Under the pieces are notes generated by a model that made no database searches, was not told where the DNA came from, and saw only the letters and a list, made by a program, of their open reading frames with translations. A DNA stretch of 64,000 nt from DATBRC01 sp036560485 (GTDB lineage: Bacteria; Pseudomonadota; Gammaproteobacteria; Burkholderiales; Burkholderiaceae_D): NCBI GenBank assembly GCA_036560485.1, contig DATBRC010000057.1, forward strand, positions 62,001-126,000, written 5' to 3'. Shown here in pieces: positions 43,874 to 53,297 of this stretch. A program made the translations under genes and the position numbers. Position 1 is the stretch's first letter; each line of letters begins with the position of its first letter.

Positions 43874-45004
43874 TTACATCGCTGCTTTAAATAGCATTTC
43901 AAAATCGGCGGCAGTACAAGGACGCGGATTGGTCTGATGGCAGATGTCCGCGCTGGCGACTTCAATCAGACGCGGCAGATGTTCCGGTTTCACCCCATGC
44001 GCTGCCAGTCCACCGCTAATATCGATACTGGCCTTGAGTTGTTTCAGCCACGGCACAAAGGCCGCGCCGCCACCTGCAATTCTGCACACATGAGCCAGCT
44101 CGTCGAACTTGTCCGGCGCTGCTTCAAGATTCCACGCCATCACGGTATCGATCATCAATGCATTGGCCAAGCCGTGATGCAAGTCGCACACCGCGCCCAG
44201 CGCATGCGCACACGAATGCACGGCACCCAGGTCTTTCTGGAAAGCGATCGCGCCCATCATCGATGCCATCATCATATCGGAGCGCGCTTGCAAATTGCCC
44301 GGCTGTTGCACGGCAGTCAGCAATGCCGCTGCGGCGATGCGCGTGCCTTCCAGCGCAATGCCGTCGCACAATGGATGATAGGCGGGCGACAGATAACTTT
44401 CGATGTTGTGCGTGAGCGCATCCATGCCGGTCGCGGCAGTCACATGCGCGGGCAAACCGAGCGTCAATTCAGGATCGGCAAACACGATCCTGGCCAGGAT
44501 TTTCGGACTGAACACGACACGCTTCAAATGCGTGTCATTTTCGCTGACCACGCTTGAGCGGCCGACTTCCGATCCGGTGCCCGAGGTAGTTGGCAACGCG
44601 ACAAAATACGGCAATGCATGTTCGATCGATCGCACATTGGGATGGTCCCATACGTATTCGAGAATGTCGCCTGCGTGCGTGGCGGCGACGCCCACTACTT
44701 TGGCGACGTCCAACGCAGCACCGCCGCCAAAACCGATTACGCAATCGGCGCGATGCGCTTTGAAAGCGGCAGCACCATCCATCACCTGACTGCAAGTGGG
44801 ATTGCCGAATACGCCGGAGAACACCGCGACCTCCAGCCCGGCAAGATGGGATTTGAATTCAACCATGACGGGCAAGGCAGCGAGCGCCTTGTCGGTGACG
44901 ATTAGTGGCCGTTTGTAGCCGAGCTCAAGCAAGTGTGCTGCGACTAGTTTGCGTGCGCCTGCGCCGAATTTGATCGAGGTGGGGAATGAGAAGGAGTGGA
45001 TCAT
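43874..45004 (-). CDS. Iron-containing alcohol dehydrogenase
   Basis: 376 residues from ATG 45004, full length for the group III family. 'CVIGFGGGAALDVAKVVG' binds NAD(P), 'LPTTSGTGSEVGRSSVV' is the family signature, and metal ligands are in 'GMDALTHNIESYLSP' and 'HSCAHALGAVCDLHHGLANA'. It would interconvert an alcohol and an aldehyde. Placed between a gamma-glutamyl ligase-like gene and the hydrolase/aldehyde dehydrogenase pair, it points to an amino alcohol as the cluster's substrate. Confidence 0.93.
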   Translation of the reverse strand: MIHSFSFPTSIKFGAGARKLVAAHLLELGYKRPLIVTDKALAALPVMVEFKSHLAGLEVAVFSGVFGNPTCSQVMDGAAAFKAHRADCVIGFGGGAALDVAKVVGVAATHAGDILEYVWDHPNVRSIEHALPYFVALPTTSGTGSEVGRSSVVSENDTHLKRVVFSPKILARIVFADPELTLGLPAHVTAATGMDALTHNIESYLSPAYHPLCDGIALEGTRIAAAALLTAVQQPGNLQARSDMMMASMMGAIAFQKDLGAVHSCAHALGAVCDLHHGLANALMIDTVMAWNLEAAPDKFDELAHVCRIAGGGAAFVPWLKQLKASIDISGGLAAHGVKPEHLPRLIEVASADICHQTNPRPCTAADFEMLFKAAM

Positions 45005-45079
45005 GATGTCCGTGGAAAAAACAAATTAGGGGGAACTCCGGTTAAAGCATATATGCACAATATGACGGGAAAATAAAAT

Positions 45080-45164
45080 CACCGTCGTTCCCGCGAAAGC
45101 GGGAATCCATAGTGAGGTCACCCGATCAAGCGCAGCATGGATTCCCTCTTTCGCGGGAACGACG
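45080..45164. repeat. Palindromic repeat, family 1, copy B
   Basis: CACCGTCGTTCCCGCGAAAG ... CTTTCGCGGGAACGACG: two inverted hairpins of the TTCCC-N8-GGGAA type around a variable centre, about 85 bases. It sits in the 187-base gap between the glutamine-synthetase-like gene and the alcohol dehydrogenase gene. Confidence 0.9.
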
Positions 45165-45191
45165 AAGCTATGCATTTTGAGTAAGGTCACC

Positions 45192-46580
45192 TCAGATAAT
45201 CTCAAAATACCGCTTCATTTCCCAATCCGTCACGCCATCCAGCCACTGCCGCCATTCCCAATCACGCGTCGCAGCAAAATGCTCGACAAAACCATCGCCC
45301 AGCCAGTCGCGCGCAATTGCCGATTGTTCGAAAATACGCGTAGTCTCGATCAAGGTGCGCGGCGCACGCGGAATGTTTTCAGCGCCGACATTGGTGCCGG
45401 TGATCGGCGGCGCGGTCAGCTTGAGTCCTTTCTCCACGCCATCCAGTCCGGCCGCAATCACGGCAGCCATCGCGACATACGGATTGACGTCGGCGCCGGG
45501 ACAGCGCGTTTCAAGCCGCGTCGCTTTGGGACTGCCGGCAATCACCCGAAAACTCGCGGTGCGGTTATCCATGCCCCAGGTCGGTTTGACCGGCGCCCAA
45601 TAGCCATCCACCAGGCGCTTATAGCTATTGATGGTGGGCCAGATCATCGGCGCGAATTCCATCATGCACGCCACCTGTCCCGCCAGATAACTCTCAAACA
45701 GCTTGCTCATTTTGCGCGGATGTTTGGCGTCATAAAACAAGTTGGTCTTGCCGTCGGAAAGACTTTGATGAATGTGTCCGCTGCAACCCGGCAGTTGTTG
45801 ATTGGGTTTGGCCATGAAGCTGGGCATGATGCCGAAACGCGCGCCGATTTCCTTGGCGCCGGTCTTGAAAAGAATCGACCGATCGGCTTGCTCCAGCGCT
45901 TCGCTGAACCCGATCGCCGCTTCGTAAACACCCGGGCCGGTTTCGGTGTGCAAGCCTTCAATCGGTATGCCGAATGCCAGCATCTGATCCATGATCGCGT
46001 TGAAAAATTCACGGTTCTGATTGATGCGCAGCAGCGAATAACCAAACATGCCGGGCGTCAGTTGCGTTGGTTCGACGCCTTTTTTTGCAGCCCAGCTTTG
46101 CGGTGTTTCGAGGAAGTTGAACCACTCGAACTCCATCCCCGTCATGACTTTGAAACCCATTTTTTCGGCACGCTTGAGCACGCGCTTGAGAGCCTGACGC
46201 GGGCACTGCGCATGCGCAGTGCCATCGGCATACACAAACTCACCCAGGAAAAAAGGCACATCATCATCCCACGGTACACGGCGCGCGGTGTTCAGGTCGA
46301 GCCGCGCCAGCGCATCAGGAAATCCATGTTGCCACCCGGTCGCGGTGGTATTGTCGTAGGTCCTGTCCATCATGTCCCAGCCCAGCACCACATCGCAAAA
46401 ACCGAAGCCGCCTTTCGGGTAAGGCTCCGCAGCGCCGAGGAACTTGTCAATGTGCAGGTACTTCCCACGCAGGATGCCATCGATATCGCTGACGGCGACC
46501 TTCACTTTTTTGGCGCCAGAACGCTTGATGTCCTGGATCGCGGGATGTTCGCCGGTGACGCCTTTTTTCGAAGTGGCCAT
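45192..46580 (-). CDS. Glutamine synthetase family protein (gamma-glutamyl amide synthetase type)
   Basis: 462 residues from ATG 46580. Catalytic motifs: 'MTGMEFEWFNFLE' (metal Glu), 'GLHTETGPGVYEAAI', 'SGCGHIHQ'-like 'LPGCSGHIHQSL' (ATP/ammonia loop His), 'NRTASFRVI' and 'RLETRCPGADVNPYVAMAA'. The N-terminus is longer and different from true glutamine synthetase, as in PuuA-like enzymes that join glutamate to amines. There is no adenylylation Tyr motif. Together with the next three leftward genes it should start a gamma-glutamylated amine degradation route. Confidence 0.88.
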   Translation of the reverse strand: MATSKKGVTGEHPAIQDIKRSGAKKVKVAVSDIDGILRGKYLHIDKFLGAAEPYPKGGFGFCDVVLGWDMMDRTYDNTTATGWQHGFPDALARLDLNTARRVPWDDDVPFFLGEFVYADGTAHAQCPRQALKRVLKRAEKMGFKVMTGMEFEWFNFLETPQSWAAKKGVEPTQLTPGMFGYSLLRINQNREFFNAIMDQMLAFGIPIEGLHTETGPGVYEAAIGFSEALEQADRSILFKTGAKEIGARFGIMPSFMAKPNQQLPGCSGHIHQSLSDGKTNLFYDAKHPRKMSKLFESYLAGQVACMMEFAPMIWPTINSYKRLVDGYWAPVKPTWGMDNRTASFRVIAGSPKATRLETRCPGADVNPYVAMAAVIAAGLDGVEKGLKLTAPPITGTNVGAENIPRAPRTLIETTRIFEQSAIARDWLGDGFVEHFAATRDWEWRQWLDGVTDWEMKRYFEII

Positions 46581-46847
46581 AAGTTCTCAATAGGTTCTAA
46601 TTGCAATGGATGATGCGATCGATGACGCTATTAATTTCAAACTATTAATCTCAAACCGAACGGCACTGCAGTGACAACATATTCGAATATAAAGCGGCTT
46701 CCGCATCGTGATCCATAACAATGAAGAAGTTATGATGAATATTACGCCAGGTCGGTGGCTTGGGCTAATGCTTTATTAGCCTAATAGGGATCGAAGAATG
46801 TTGGATTGATAAATCATTAACCCAGCCACGAACTTGGCCGGATCAAT

Positions 46848-48713
46848 TTACTGCGCCACAACGCTTTGCCCCATCAATGGCAGCCCCGGAAGCATGATGT
46901 TGGCGCTTCGTTGCTTCAACATTTCTTTAAAAGCCGGCTGCCGTTCCAGCAATTCATCCACCGACCCGACATCCTGAATCTCGCCGTTTGCGATCAACAC
47001 GACTTTGTTGAAGTGCTGTAGCAAGTCCATCCGGTGAATCGACGCCACGATGCAAGCATCGGGTAATGCCGCTGTAATGCGCGCCAATACGATTTGCTCG
47101 GTGACCGGATCCAGCGCACTGGTGGGTTCATCCAGAAACACCAGCGAATTATCGCGTGCTGCAAGCAAGCCGCGCGCAAGGCACAGCCGCTGGCGCTGGC
47201 CGCCCGACAGATTGCAGCCGCGCTCCGACAACGGTGTATCCAATCCCAATGCCATCTCAGTCATCACGGCGTCGAACGCACTGACCTGAATCGCCTGGCT
47301 AATTTCGCTATCGCTATGCTCACCCGACAGTGAGATATTGTCGCGTATCGATGCTTCAAACACATCGGATTCTTGCGCGATGAAGGTGGCGATGCTGCCG
47401 AGATGCAGCGTCGTCGCAGCATGCGCGCCATCGATTTCGATGCGCTGCGCATTCGGGTGGTACTGTCCGGCCAACACACGCATCAGCGTGCTCTTCCCCG
47501 CGCCGCTCGGACCGACCAGTGCGATGCGATCCGCGCGATGCAGCGTGAGGTCGATCTTCTTCAAGCCCGATCCGCTCTTGCTATTTGGATCAGTGGCAGC
47601 GTGCTCGTAACACAAGCCACGCACATCGATGCGCTGCCAATCATTAGAAATCGGCGCGCCGCAATCGGCTTGATCGACAGCGTTCCAGATCGATTCTGCA
47701 CTTGCCAGATCGGTGCGGGTGCGCGCCACGGTCTGGAACTTGTCTGCCAGCGCGAGCACGACCGTCCTCGCCTGCTGCGCATATTGATGCACAAAGAAGA
47801 TGCCGCCGATCAGAATCGCCCCATCGCGTTTGCTCGTCCACACCGCTGCGCCGACCAGTCCCCACGTGAGCGCGACGCTCGCCAGATCGGCGATGCACCA
47901 CTTGACCTCGACCAGCGTGATGCTCTTGCGCGCCGGCTCGAAGACCTTGCCGAGCTTTTCCACCACCAGACGCCTGGAACTGTCCTGCATGCGGAACGAC
48001 ATGATGGTGGAGATATTGCCCAGAAAATCCAGCAACTTCGATTGGTATTTGCGCTCGGCCGCGTTCTCTTCTTTTGCCAAACGCATCAAGATCAGGTCGA
48101 AGCGCGTCATGATCGTGCCGACTACGCTATAGCCGAACAGCGCAATCAAACCCAGCGTCGGTGAGAAGAACGTAATCGCCGCCGCTGCGCCGGCAAAGTG
48201 GACAATCGATTTGATATAGCTGAACTGGTTTTGTGTAAAGCTGTACAACGCAATCGATGCCTGCGACAGACACTGTTGCACTTCGCCGGAATGATGGCGG
48301 TCGTGCCATGCCAACGGCAGCCGCATCAACTTCGCATACAGCGCATCGGTAAAGTTCTTGCGCACCAGCAGCGCGATCCTGCGCTCGCTCACTCGCGCGG
48401 GGCCATGCAAGGACCATGCGATCACTGCAGCACCCAGAATTGCGACGCCGTACCAGCCGGCGGTCGATAGCGCCTGCGGACCATTTTTTTGCAACGCATT
48501 CAACGCTTGCGAACCCAGCCATGGCGACAGCAGTTCCATCAATGCCGCACCGACCAGCATCAGCCATGTCAGACCGAGCTTGACCCGTGCACCTGATGCA
48601 TAGCGCCACATGTTGAAATAGAGGCCACGCGGTTTGCGTGCGGAGGGTGTGCCTTCCTCACTGCGATTGCGTTCGCGCTTGCTGCGCACGGACGCTAAAA
48701 ACTTCCAAAACAT
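46848..48713 (-). CDS. ABC exporter, fused permease and ATPase
   Basis: About 621 residues from ATG 48713. The N-terminal half has about six membrane helices (for example 'LTWLMLVGAALMELLSPWLG'); the C-terminal half has Walker A 'GPSGAGKST', signature 'LSGGQRQRLCLARG', Walker B 'LVFLDEPTSALD' and a switch His in 'ASIHRMD'. It is a half-transporter that would dimerise, resembling MsbA/multidrug exporters; the substrate is unknown. It is leftward with no operon partner. Confidence 0.92.
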   Translation of the reverse strand: MFWKFLASVRSKRERNRSEEGTPSARKPRGLYFNMWRYASGARVKLGLTWLMLVGAALMELLSPWLGSQALNALQKNGPQALSTAGWYGVAILGAAVIAWSLHGPARVSERRIALLVRKNFTDALYAKLMRLPLAWHDRHHSGEVQQCLSQASIALYSFTQNQFSYIKSIVHFAGAAAAITFFSPTLGLIALFGYSVVGTIMTRFDLILMRLAKEENAAERKYQSKLLDFLGNISTIMSFRMQDSSRRLVVEKLGKVFEPARKSITLVEVKWCIADLASVALTWGLVGAAVWTSKRDGAILIGGIFFVHQYAQQARTVVLALADKFQTVARTRTDLASAESIWNAVDQADCGAPISNDWQRIDVRGLCYEHAATDPNSKSGSGLKKIDLTLHRADRIALVGPSGAGKSTLMRVLAGQYHPNAQRIEIDGAHAATTLHLGSIATFIAQESDVFEASIRDNISLSGEHSDSEISQAIQVSAFDAVMTEMALGLDTPLSERGCNLSGGQRQRLCLARGLLAARDNSLVFLDEPTSALDPVTEQIVLARITAALPDACIVASIHRMDLLQHFNKVVLIANGEIQDVGSVDELLERQPAFKEMLKQRSANIMLPGLPLMGQSVVAQ

Positions 48714-49294
48714 ATTCAAACAACAATCAGTGAGAAGTGATCAATGGGTGCGCCGATTTACTGCGAGTGAGAAGTGAAAAAGCGCGTTGACTAAAAGCCT
48801 TTCAACGAAGCAAATATTATCAGCGAGAATGCCGCTGATGAAAGCAATTTATGCAAATGTTGAAGCTTTATGGCGTGCAGGATTTACAGCGAGGCAAATG
48901 CGTGAATAAAGAACATCATCATGCGGTCAATACGCTTAATTGTTCATGCATTTTTGCTATCCGGATCTAAGCAGGTCGTCAAAAATATTTTGACATATCG
49001 CTTGTCCTCTCACCGTCGTTCCCGCGAAGGCGGGAATCCATAGGCCGGTTGAGAAAGCACACTCACTATGGATTCCCGCTTTCGCGGGAACGACGAGGAT
49101 TTGAGAGTTATATATGAGAATTCAGTGTTGATGTTAAATATTATCAAAAGACTTTTGGCTACCTGCTTAGCAATTCGGAATTCGGTAAGCATGCATCATT
49201 TTTATCAAACGATAAATTCCGTGAAATTGTTCACAGATTTCTAAGTTGCTTCTCGCCTACACTCCAATCACAGTCAATCAAGGAGGAGAAGAAA
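48714..49294. other. Divergent intergenic region containing repeat copy C
   Basis: 581 bases between the ABC exporter and the metallo-hydrolase gene. Besides the palindromic repeat at 49011-49095, no gene is convincing. The 100 bases before 49295 are AT-rich and probably carry the promoter of the hydrolase. Confidence 0.5.
49011..49095. repeat. Palindromic repeat, family 1, copy C
   Basis: CACCGTCGTTCCCGCGAAGG ... TTTCGCGGGAACGACG, 85 bases, with inner GGGAATCCATAG/CTATGGATTCCC. The arms are nearly identical to copy B, while the central 24 bases differ. Confidence 0.9.
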
Positions 49295-50116
49295 ATGAAA
49301 ACAAATGACAACTTTGAAGTGACCTTCCTGGGCAGCGGTTCGGCCTTTTATGTCGGTGCGCACCTCGGCGAAAACTGGCAAAGCAACGTGCTGATCCAAT
49401 CACCATCCGGTCGCAGACTCTTGATCGATTGCGGCACCGATATCCGGTTTTCATTAAAAGAACAAGGCTTGACTGCTGCAGACATCGACGACGTTTTCAT
49501 TTCGCATTTACATGCAGATCATATCGGCGGACTTGAATGGCTCGCTTTCAGTACGAAGTTTTCTCCTCTCAAGCGCAAGCCGAATATCTGGGTGCACCAA
49601 TCGATGATCAAGGACTTGTGGTCGCATAGTTTGAAAGGCGGGTTGGGCAGCCTGGAAGGAGAAGATGCAAGCATCCATTCGTATTTCGATGTTCATTCCA
49701 TTCGCGAAAATAAAGGGTTCATATGGGAAGGCGTCTATTTCCAATTGGTGCAAGTCATGCACATCATGGATGGATACAAGATTTTGCCGTCTTATGGTTT
49801 GTTATTTACGCTTGGATCGACACGCATCTTCTTTACTGCAGATACACAATATGCGCCTTCGCAAATCAGTCAGTTTTATCGAAGCGCCGATTTGATTTTG
49901 CACGACTGCGAGACTTCGCCTTACCAGTCCGGCGTGCACGCCCATTTCGAACAGCTGCTCACCTTGCCGGATGCAATAAAAAAGAAAATGTGGTTGTACC
50001 ACTATCAACCAGGCGTGAAAAAAGATTCATGCGGCGAGGGATTCGCAGGATGGATAGAAAAGGGCAAGACATTCACGTTCCCCGTTTCACATCCTGTCAC
50101 TAAAGTAGCTGCATAG
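49295..50116 (+). CDS. Metallo-beta-lactamase fold hydrolase (RNase Z-like)
   Basis: 273 residues with a very strong GGAGGAGAAG site before ATG 49295. 'FISHLHADHIGGLEWL' is the HxHxDH metal motif; earlier 'LLIDCGTDIRFSL' and later 'FFTADTQYAPSQ' and 'LHDCETSPYQSGVHAHFEQL' complete the ligands. The layout is like RNase Z and phosphorylcholine esterase types. The substrate could be a nucleic acid or a cyclic nucleotide; the next two genes encode a Crp-type regulator and a nucleotide cyclase, which makes a cyclic-nucleotide phosphodiesterase role worth testing. That is inference. Confidence 0.85.
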   Translation: MKTNDNFEVTFLGSGSAFYVGAHLGENWQSNVLIQSPSGRRLLIDCGTDIRFSLKEQGLTAADIDDVFISHLHADHIGGLEWLAFSTKFSPLKRKPNIWVHQSMIKDLWSHSLKGGLGSLEGEDASIHSYFDVHSIRENKGFIWEGVYFQLVQVMHIMDGYKILPSYGLLFTLGSTRIFFTADTQYAPSQISQFYRSADLILHDCETSPYQSGVHAHFEQLLTLPDAIKKKMWLYHYQPGVKKDSCGEGFAGWIEKGKTFTFPVSHPVTKVAA

Positions 50117-50141
50117 CAGTCAAACCGTTACAATCGCCCTT

Positions 50142-50771
50142 ATGGTCTCACTCGACATTCTTCGGCAGATCCCCTGCTTCCAACATTTGGAAACCGATCA
50201 GCTCAACTCCATCGCGCGATCGGGAGAATTGCGCCGTCTGGAGAAAGACGCTTTCTTGTTCAGAACGGGCGATCGTGCAGAGGCTTTGTACATTTTAATT
50301 TCCGGATGCCTTGCCGTTTCCAGAGAAGACGCAAAAGGAAAGCGATTGCAGCTTGCCATCATTGAACCCGGCACTTTCCTGGGAGAGATGGGGTTGAGTC
50401 AAGGGTCACCTCGATCCGCCGATGTCTCCGCCACCACAGAATCGGTGCTGCTTTTCATCCATCGCGGCCAATTCGATCGCCTGATCCGTGAACAACCCGC
50501 ATTCGCACTGAGCCTGTTGGCCGATTTGTCTAAAAAACTTCAAGAAGCAAATCAAAGGCTCGAAAACCGCGTAGCCATGTCGGTCAAGGAGCGATTGTTA
50601 AGTGTACTCAATGGTATGGCCCAATCCGGTAGCATCGCACCCGCACCGAAAGTAACGCAGCTTGCCGCGCAAATTGACGCGACCAGGGAAATGACCAGCA
50701 AGGCGCTCAGTATGCTGATACGTGAAAAAAAGGTGGAAAAGGAATCATCCAAGGTGTGGCGAATATTTTGA
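50142..50771 (+). CDS. Crp/Fnr family transcriptional regulator
   Basis: 209 residues from ATG 50142, 25 bases after the hydrolase. The cyclic-nucleotide-binding fold is visible ('LEKDAFLFRTGDRAEALYIL', 'EPGTFLGEMGLSQGSPRSAD', with the Arg-Ser-Ala pattern of cNMP pockets), followed by a dimer helix and a winged helix ('TQLAAQIDATREMTSKALSM'). There are no N-terminal cysteines for an iron-sulphur cluster, so it is Crp-like, not FNR-like. Ligand probably cAMP, possibly made by the neighbouring cyclase. Confidence 0.9.
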   Translation: MVSLDILRQIPCFQHLETDQLNSIARSGELRRLEKDAFLFRTGDRAEALYILISGCLAVSREDAKGKRLQLAIIEPGTFLGEMGLSQGSPRSADVSATTESVLLFIHRGQFDRLIREQPAFALSLLADLSKKLQEANQRLENRVAMSVKERLLSVLNGMAQSGSIAPAPKVTQLAAQIDATREMTSKALSMLIREKKVEKESSKVWRIF

Positions 50772-50897
50772 CGTCGTGCCATGCGAGTGAAGTCGCGATG
50801 AATGGTGTTCTGTACAAACAGTTATTCTGAGTCTGAGAATTTTGTAGCATAATCGCTATCTGGTTTGTCTTTTCTCCTGGTGCAGCAGGAAACATCA

Positions 50898-52025
50898 ATG
50901 GATATCCACACCGAAAACCTCACTATCCTGTTCGTCGACATCGCCGGATTCACCGCGACGACCAATCGCCAATCGCGCGCGGAAAACGCCGCGCTGCTGC
51001 ACACCTTCGACCGCACGCTGCTGCCGCATATCAAACGCTACAAAGGTCGCGTCGTAAAAAGCATCGGCGATGCTTTACTGTTGACGTTCCGCTCCCCGAC
51101 GGACGCCATGTTATGCGCAATGGCAATGCAAGATGCGATGCATGAAACGAATCTGCGCGCACCCGACGGCGAAAAAATTCACATCCGCGTTGCCGCCAAT
51201 TTGGGCGAAGTACGCGTCACTCCAAAAGATATCTTCGGCGAACCGGTCAACGTCGCATCCCGCATCGAAGGCATCGCACCCGCTGACGAAATTTATTTGA
51301 GCGAAGCCGTATTCATGGCCATGAATAAAGCCGAGGTGCCCGCGCAGGAAGTGGGATTCAAGGAATTGGCAGGCATACCGCAAGCGATACGCATCTACAG
51401 CATCCCGCGTTTTGCCACGCATCGTCTTGTCCCGCAGAGCGCAGTGCCGGAACAAGGCGGTGAGCTGTTGTATCCATATGGCGGCATGCATCAACGCGCA
51501 TCGCACGGCAATCAGGGAAGCAATAAATTTGCGTTAGCGTTTAGCGGCTTGAATAAAAAAATTGCAGCCTGCATCGCAGCGATCGTCGCCATTGTCATTG
51601 GCGCCGTATGGGCAGTGCAAGGGCGGCAACCACAACCAACAACAGCGCCGAAAATCAACGGTGAAGTAGCGACGATTGCTACCGTTACGGCCAGCACGTT
51701 AAGCACCGCTGCGCCGGCCTCGCCTGCACCGGCTGCTGTCAAAGAAAAAACCAAACCCGAAATCGCAAAGACGGAAACGATCAAACCCGTAGCCCAAAAA
51801 AGAGAGCAATCAACCAACGGACAATGGACAGTGAGCAGTGCAAAAAATGCGCTACGTTCCGACCGTATCAGCAAAGCAGAGTACAAATCGATCTCGCGAA
51901 AACTAGAGGCAGACTATAAGCGCAAAGTCACAGCTCTGAAGAATCAATATAAAGGAAATCATATTTCAAGAGCGGAGTATGACCGAGAGGTAAAAGCGGC
52001 GAAGCGGGATTATCTGGGCAATTAA
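50898..52025 (+). CDS. Class III adenylate/guanylate cyclase with a membrane anchor
   Basis: About 375 residues from ATG 50898 (GCAGGA upstream); 11 upstream in-frame residues are disregarded. The catalytic domain (1-170) has the two metal Asp residues in 'LFVDIAGFTAT' and 'KSIGDALLLTF', plus 'FGEPVNVASRIEGIAPADEI'. One membrane helix ('IAACIAAIVAIVIGAVWAV', about 226-244) separates it from a Pro/Ala/Thr-rich stretch and a basic helical C-terminus ('SKAEYKSISRKLEADYKRKV'), similar to SHOCT-like repeats. The Crp-type gene just upstream suggests a local cyclic-nucleotide circuit. Confidence 0.9.
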   Translation: MDIHTENLTILFVDIAGFTATTNRQSRAENAALLHTFDRTLLPHIKRYKGRVVKSIGDALLLTFRSPTDAMLCAMAMQDAMHETNLRAPDGEKIHIRVAANLGEVRVTPKDIFGEPVNVASRIEGIAPADEIYLSEAVFMAMNKAEVPAQEVGFKELAGIPQAIRIYSIPRFATHRLVPQSAVPEQGGELLYPYGGMHQRASHGNQGSNKFALAFSGLNKKIAACIAAIVAIVIGAVWAVQGRQPQPTTAPKINGEVATIATVTASTLSTAAPASPAPAAVKEKTKPEIAKTETIKPVAQKREQSTNGQWTVSSAKNALRSDRISKAEYKSISRKLEADYKRKVTALKNQYKGNHISRAEYDREVKAAKRDYLGN

Positions 52026-52194
52026 TCTTTTCAATGTCTGCTATCCGTCAAGCATGTGTCTTTCAGCCACATCTTTTGTGCGGTAACGTACAGAAGAGTC
52101 ATGCATAACCAATCATGTTAGAGCCTCGTGGCGTGCAAGAGCGATTTTTCCTGCATGCCAATTCTTCAATCGGTGTTCTATCGGGGTTTTCATC

Positions 52195-52347
52195 ATGATC
52201 AAAAGAATTTTCTCACTATTGCTGGTGTCGTCGTTTTTGGCTGGTGCTGTTGCGTCTCTGACAGCTTGCAACACAGTTGAAGGTGCCGGTAAAGATATGC
52301 AATCAGGCGGCAAGGCAATCTCAAATGAGGCAGAAAAGAATAAATAA
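52195..52347 (+). CDS. Entericidin-like small lipoprotein
   Basis: 50 residues, 'MIKRIFSLLLVSSFLAGAVA' then 'SLTACNTVEGAGKDMQSGGK'. A signal sequence ends in the lipobox L-T-A-C, followed by the 'NTVEGAGKDMQ.GG.AI' pattern of entericidin A/B. These small lipoproteins are stress-induced; EcnA/EcnB act as an antidote/toxin pair in E. coli, but only one copy is seen here. Confidence 0.9.
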   Translation: MIKRIFSLLLVSSFLAGAVASLTACNTVEGAGKDMQSGGKAISNEAEKNK

Positions 52348-52484
52348 GTCTGATGCATTTACCCGGCGGTAGCGGCGGCATGGTGATGCCCGACCTCATC
52401 CTCTAGAGATTGCCGCCGCTTTGGCAAAGTCGATTGTCTCTGACTGCACGAACTGCATGAACGCGCAATCGTGATGCGATGTAT

Positions 52485-52910
52485 TCAGGATTCCAATTTC
52501 GCATCCAGCGTAATAATGGCGTTCAGCAGCTTCGATACGGGACAACCTGTTTTGGCTGCATTCACAGCGGCATCAAAAACTCTCTGATCCACCCCTGGTA
52601 TTTTGGCGACCAGATCCAGATGGACCGTCGTGATCGAAAAGCCGTCAGCCACTTTTTCCAACGTGACTGCTGCACTGGTCTTGAGACTTTCCGCAGTGAC
52701 GCCGGCTTCACCCAATTGTGCAGACAGTGCCATGGTAAAGCAGCCGGCATGCGCTGCTGCAATCAATTCTTCCGGATTGGTTCCTGGTTGGTCTCCGAAA
52801 CGCATGTTGAAACTATATGGCGTGTTGTTGAGAATGCCGCTCTGGGTAGAGATATTTCCTTTGCCGCTTTTAAGATCGCCGCTCCATACTGCTGATGCTG
52901 TACGTTTCAT
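52485..52910 (-). CDS. OsmC family peroxiredoxin
   Basis: 141 residues with GAGGAAA before ATG 52910. 'NPEELIAAAHAGCFTMALSA' holds the first reactive Cys and 'AAKTGCPVSKLLN' the second, and an early Arg is in 'SFNMRFGDQPGTN'. The family reduces organic hydroperoxides and responds to osmotic or oxidative stress. Convergent with the entericidin gene. Confidence 0.95.
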   Translation of the reverse strand: MKRTASAVWSGDLKSGKGNISTQSGILNNTPYSFNMRFGDQPGTNPEELIAAAHAGCFTMALSAQLGEAGVTAESLKTSAAVTLEKVADGFSITTVHLDLVAKIPGVDQRVFDAAVNAAKTGCPVSKLLNAIITLDAKLES

Positions 52911-53297
52911 GATGATGTTTCCTCAAGGATAAATAATTCAGTAAGTGTATCTGAAGAATACAGTGCGGGCTTCGCGCGTGTTGAAATCGTCATGAATGCT
53001 GATGGCAGCCCCTTTGCTGCACGCGCGAGTGCCCGCACAACGTGTAGCCTGCGCCGGATCTGTTCGTGCGTCTTTGCGATGGCGCATATGGACGGGGAAA
53101 ATGGCGGAACGGTTTGCTGAAATAAATCCGGGGCAAATGGCGGGACAAACGACAGTACTAGCGACAGTACAAGTACAACATTTTGCACGGTCAGAAGATT
53201 GCGGTAATTTTTCACATGAATGAGGAGGATTGGGTAACAGAGCTGCGGCCGCATATTCCGTAAGATTGTTCGCTATCGACAATCAAAGGGAAATGCA
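52911..53297. other. Intergenic region, no convincing gene
   Basis: 387 bases. A leftward frame at 53254-52907 overlaps the OsmC start and a rightward one at 52996-53223 is Arg/Ala-rich; neither has a ribosome site or motif. Near 53129-53180 there is a run of CGACAGTACTAGCGACAGTA-type direct repeats. Nothing else is recognised. Confidence 0.4.

Noticed and set aside
45177..46613. 478-residue rightward frame opposite the glutamine-synthetase-like gene
   Set aside because: It is a mirror frame of a strongly conserved gene; its His/Arg-rich composition is typical of antisense shadows.
52907..53254. 115-residue leftward frame upstream of the OsmC gene
   Set aside because: It overlaps the OsmC start, has mixed hydrophobic and Arg-rich blocks, and lacks a ribosome site.
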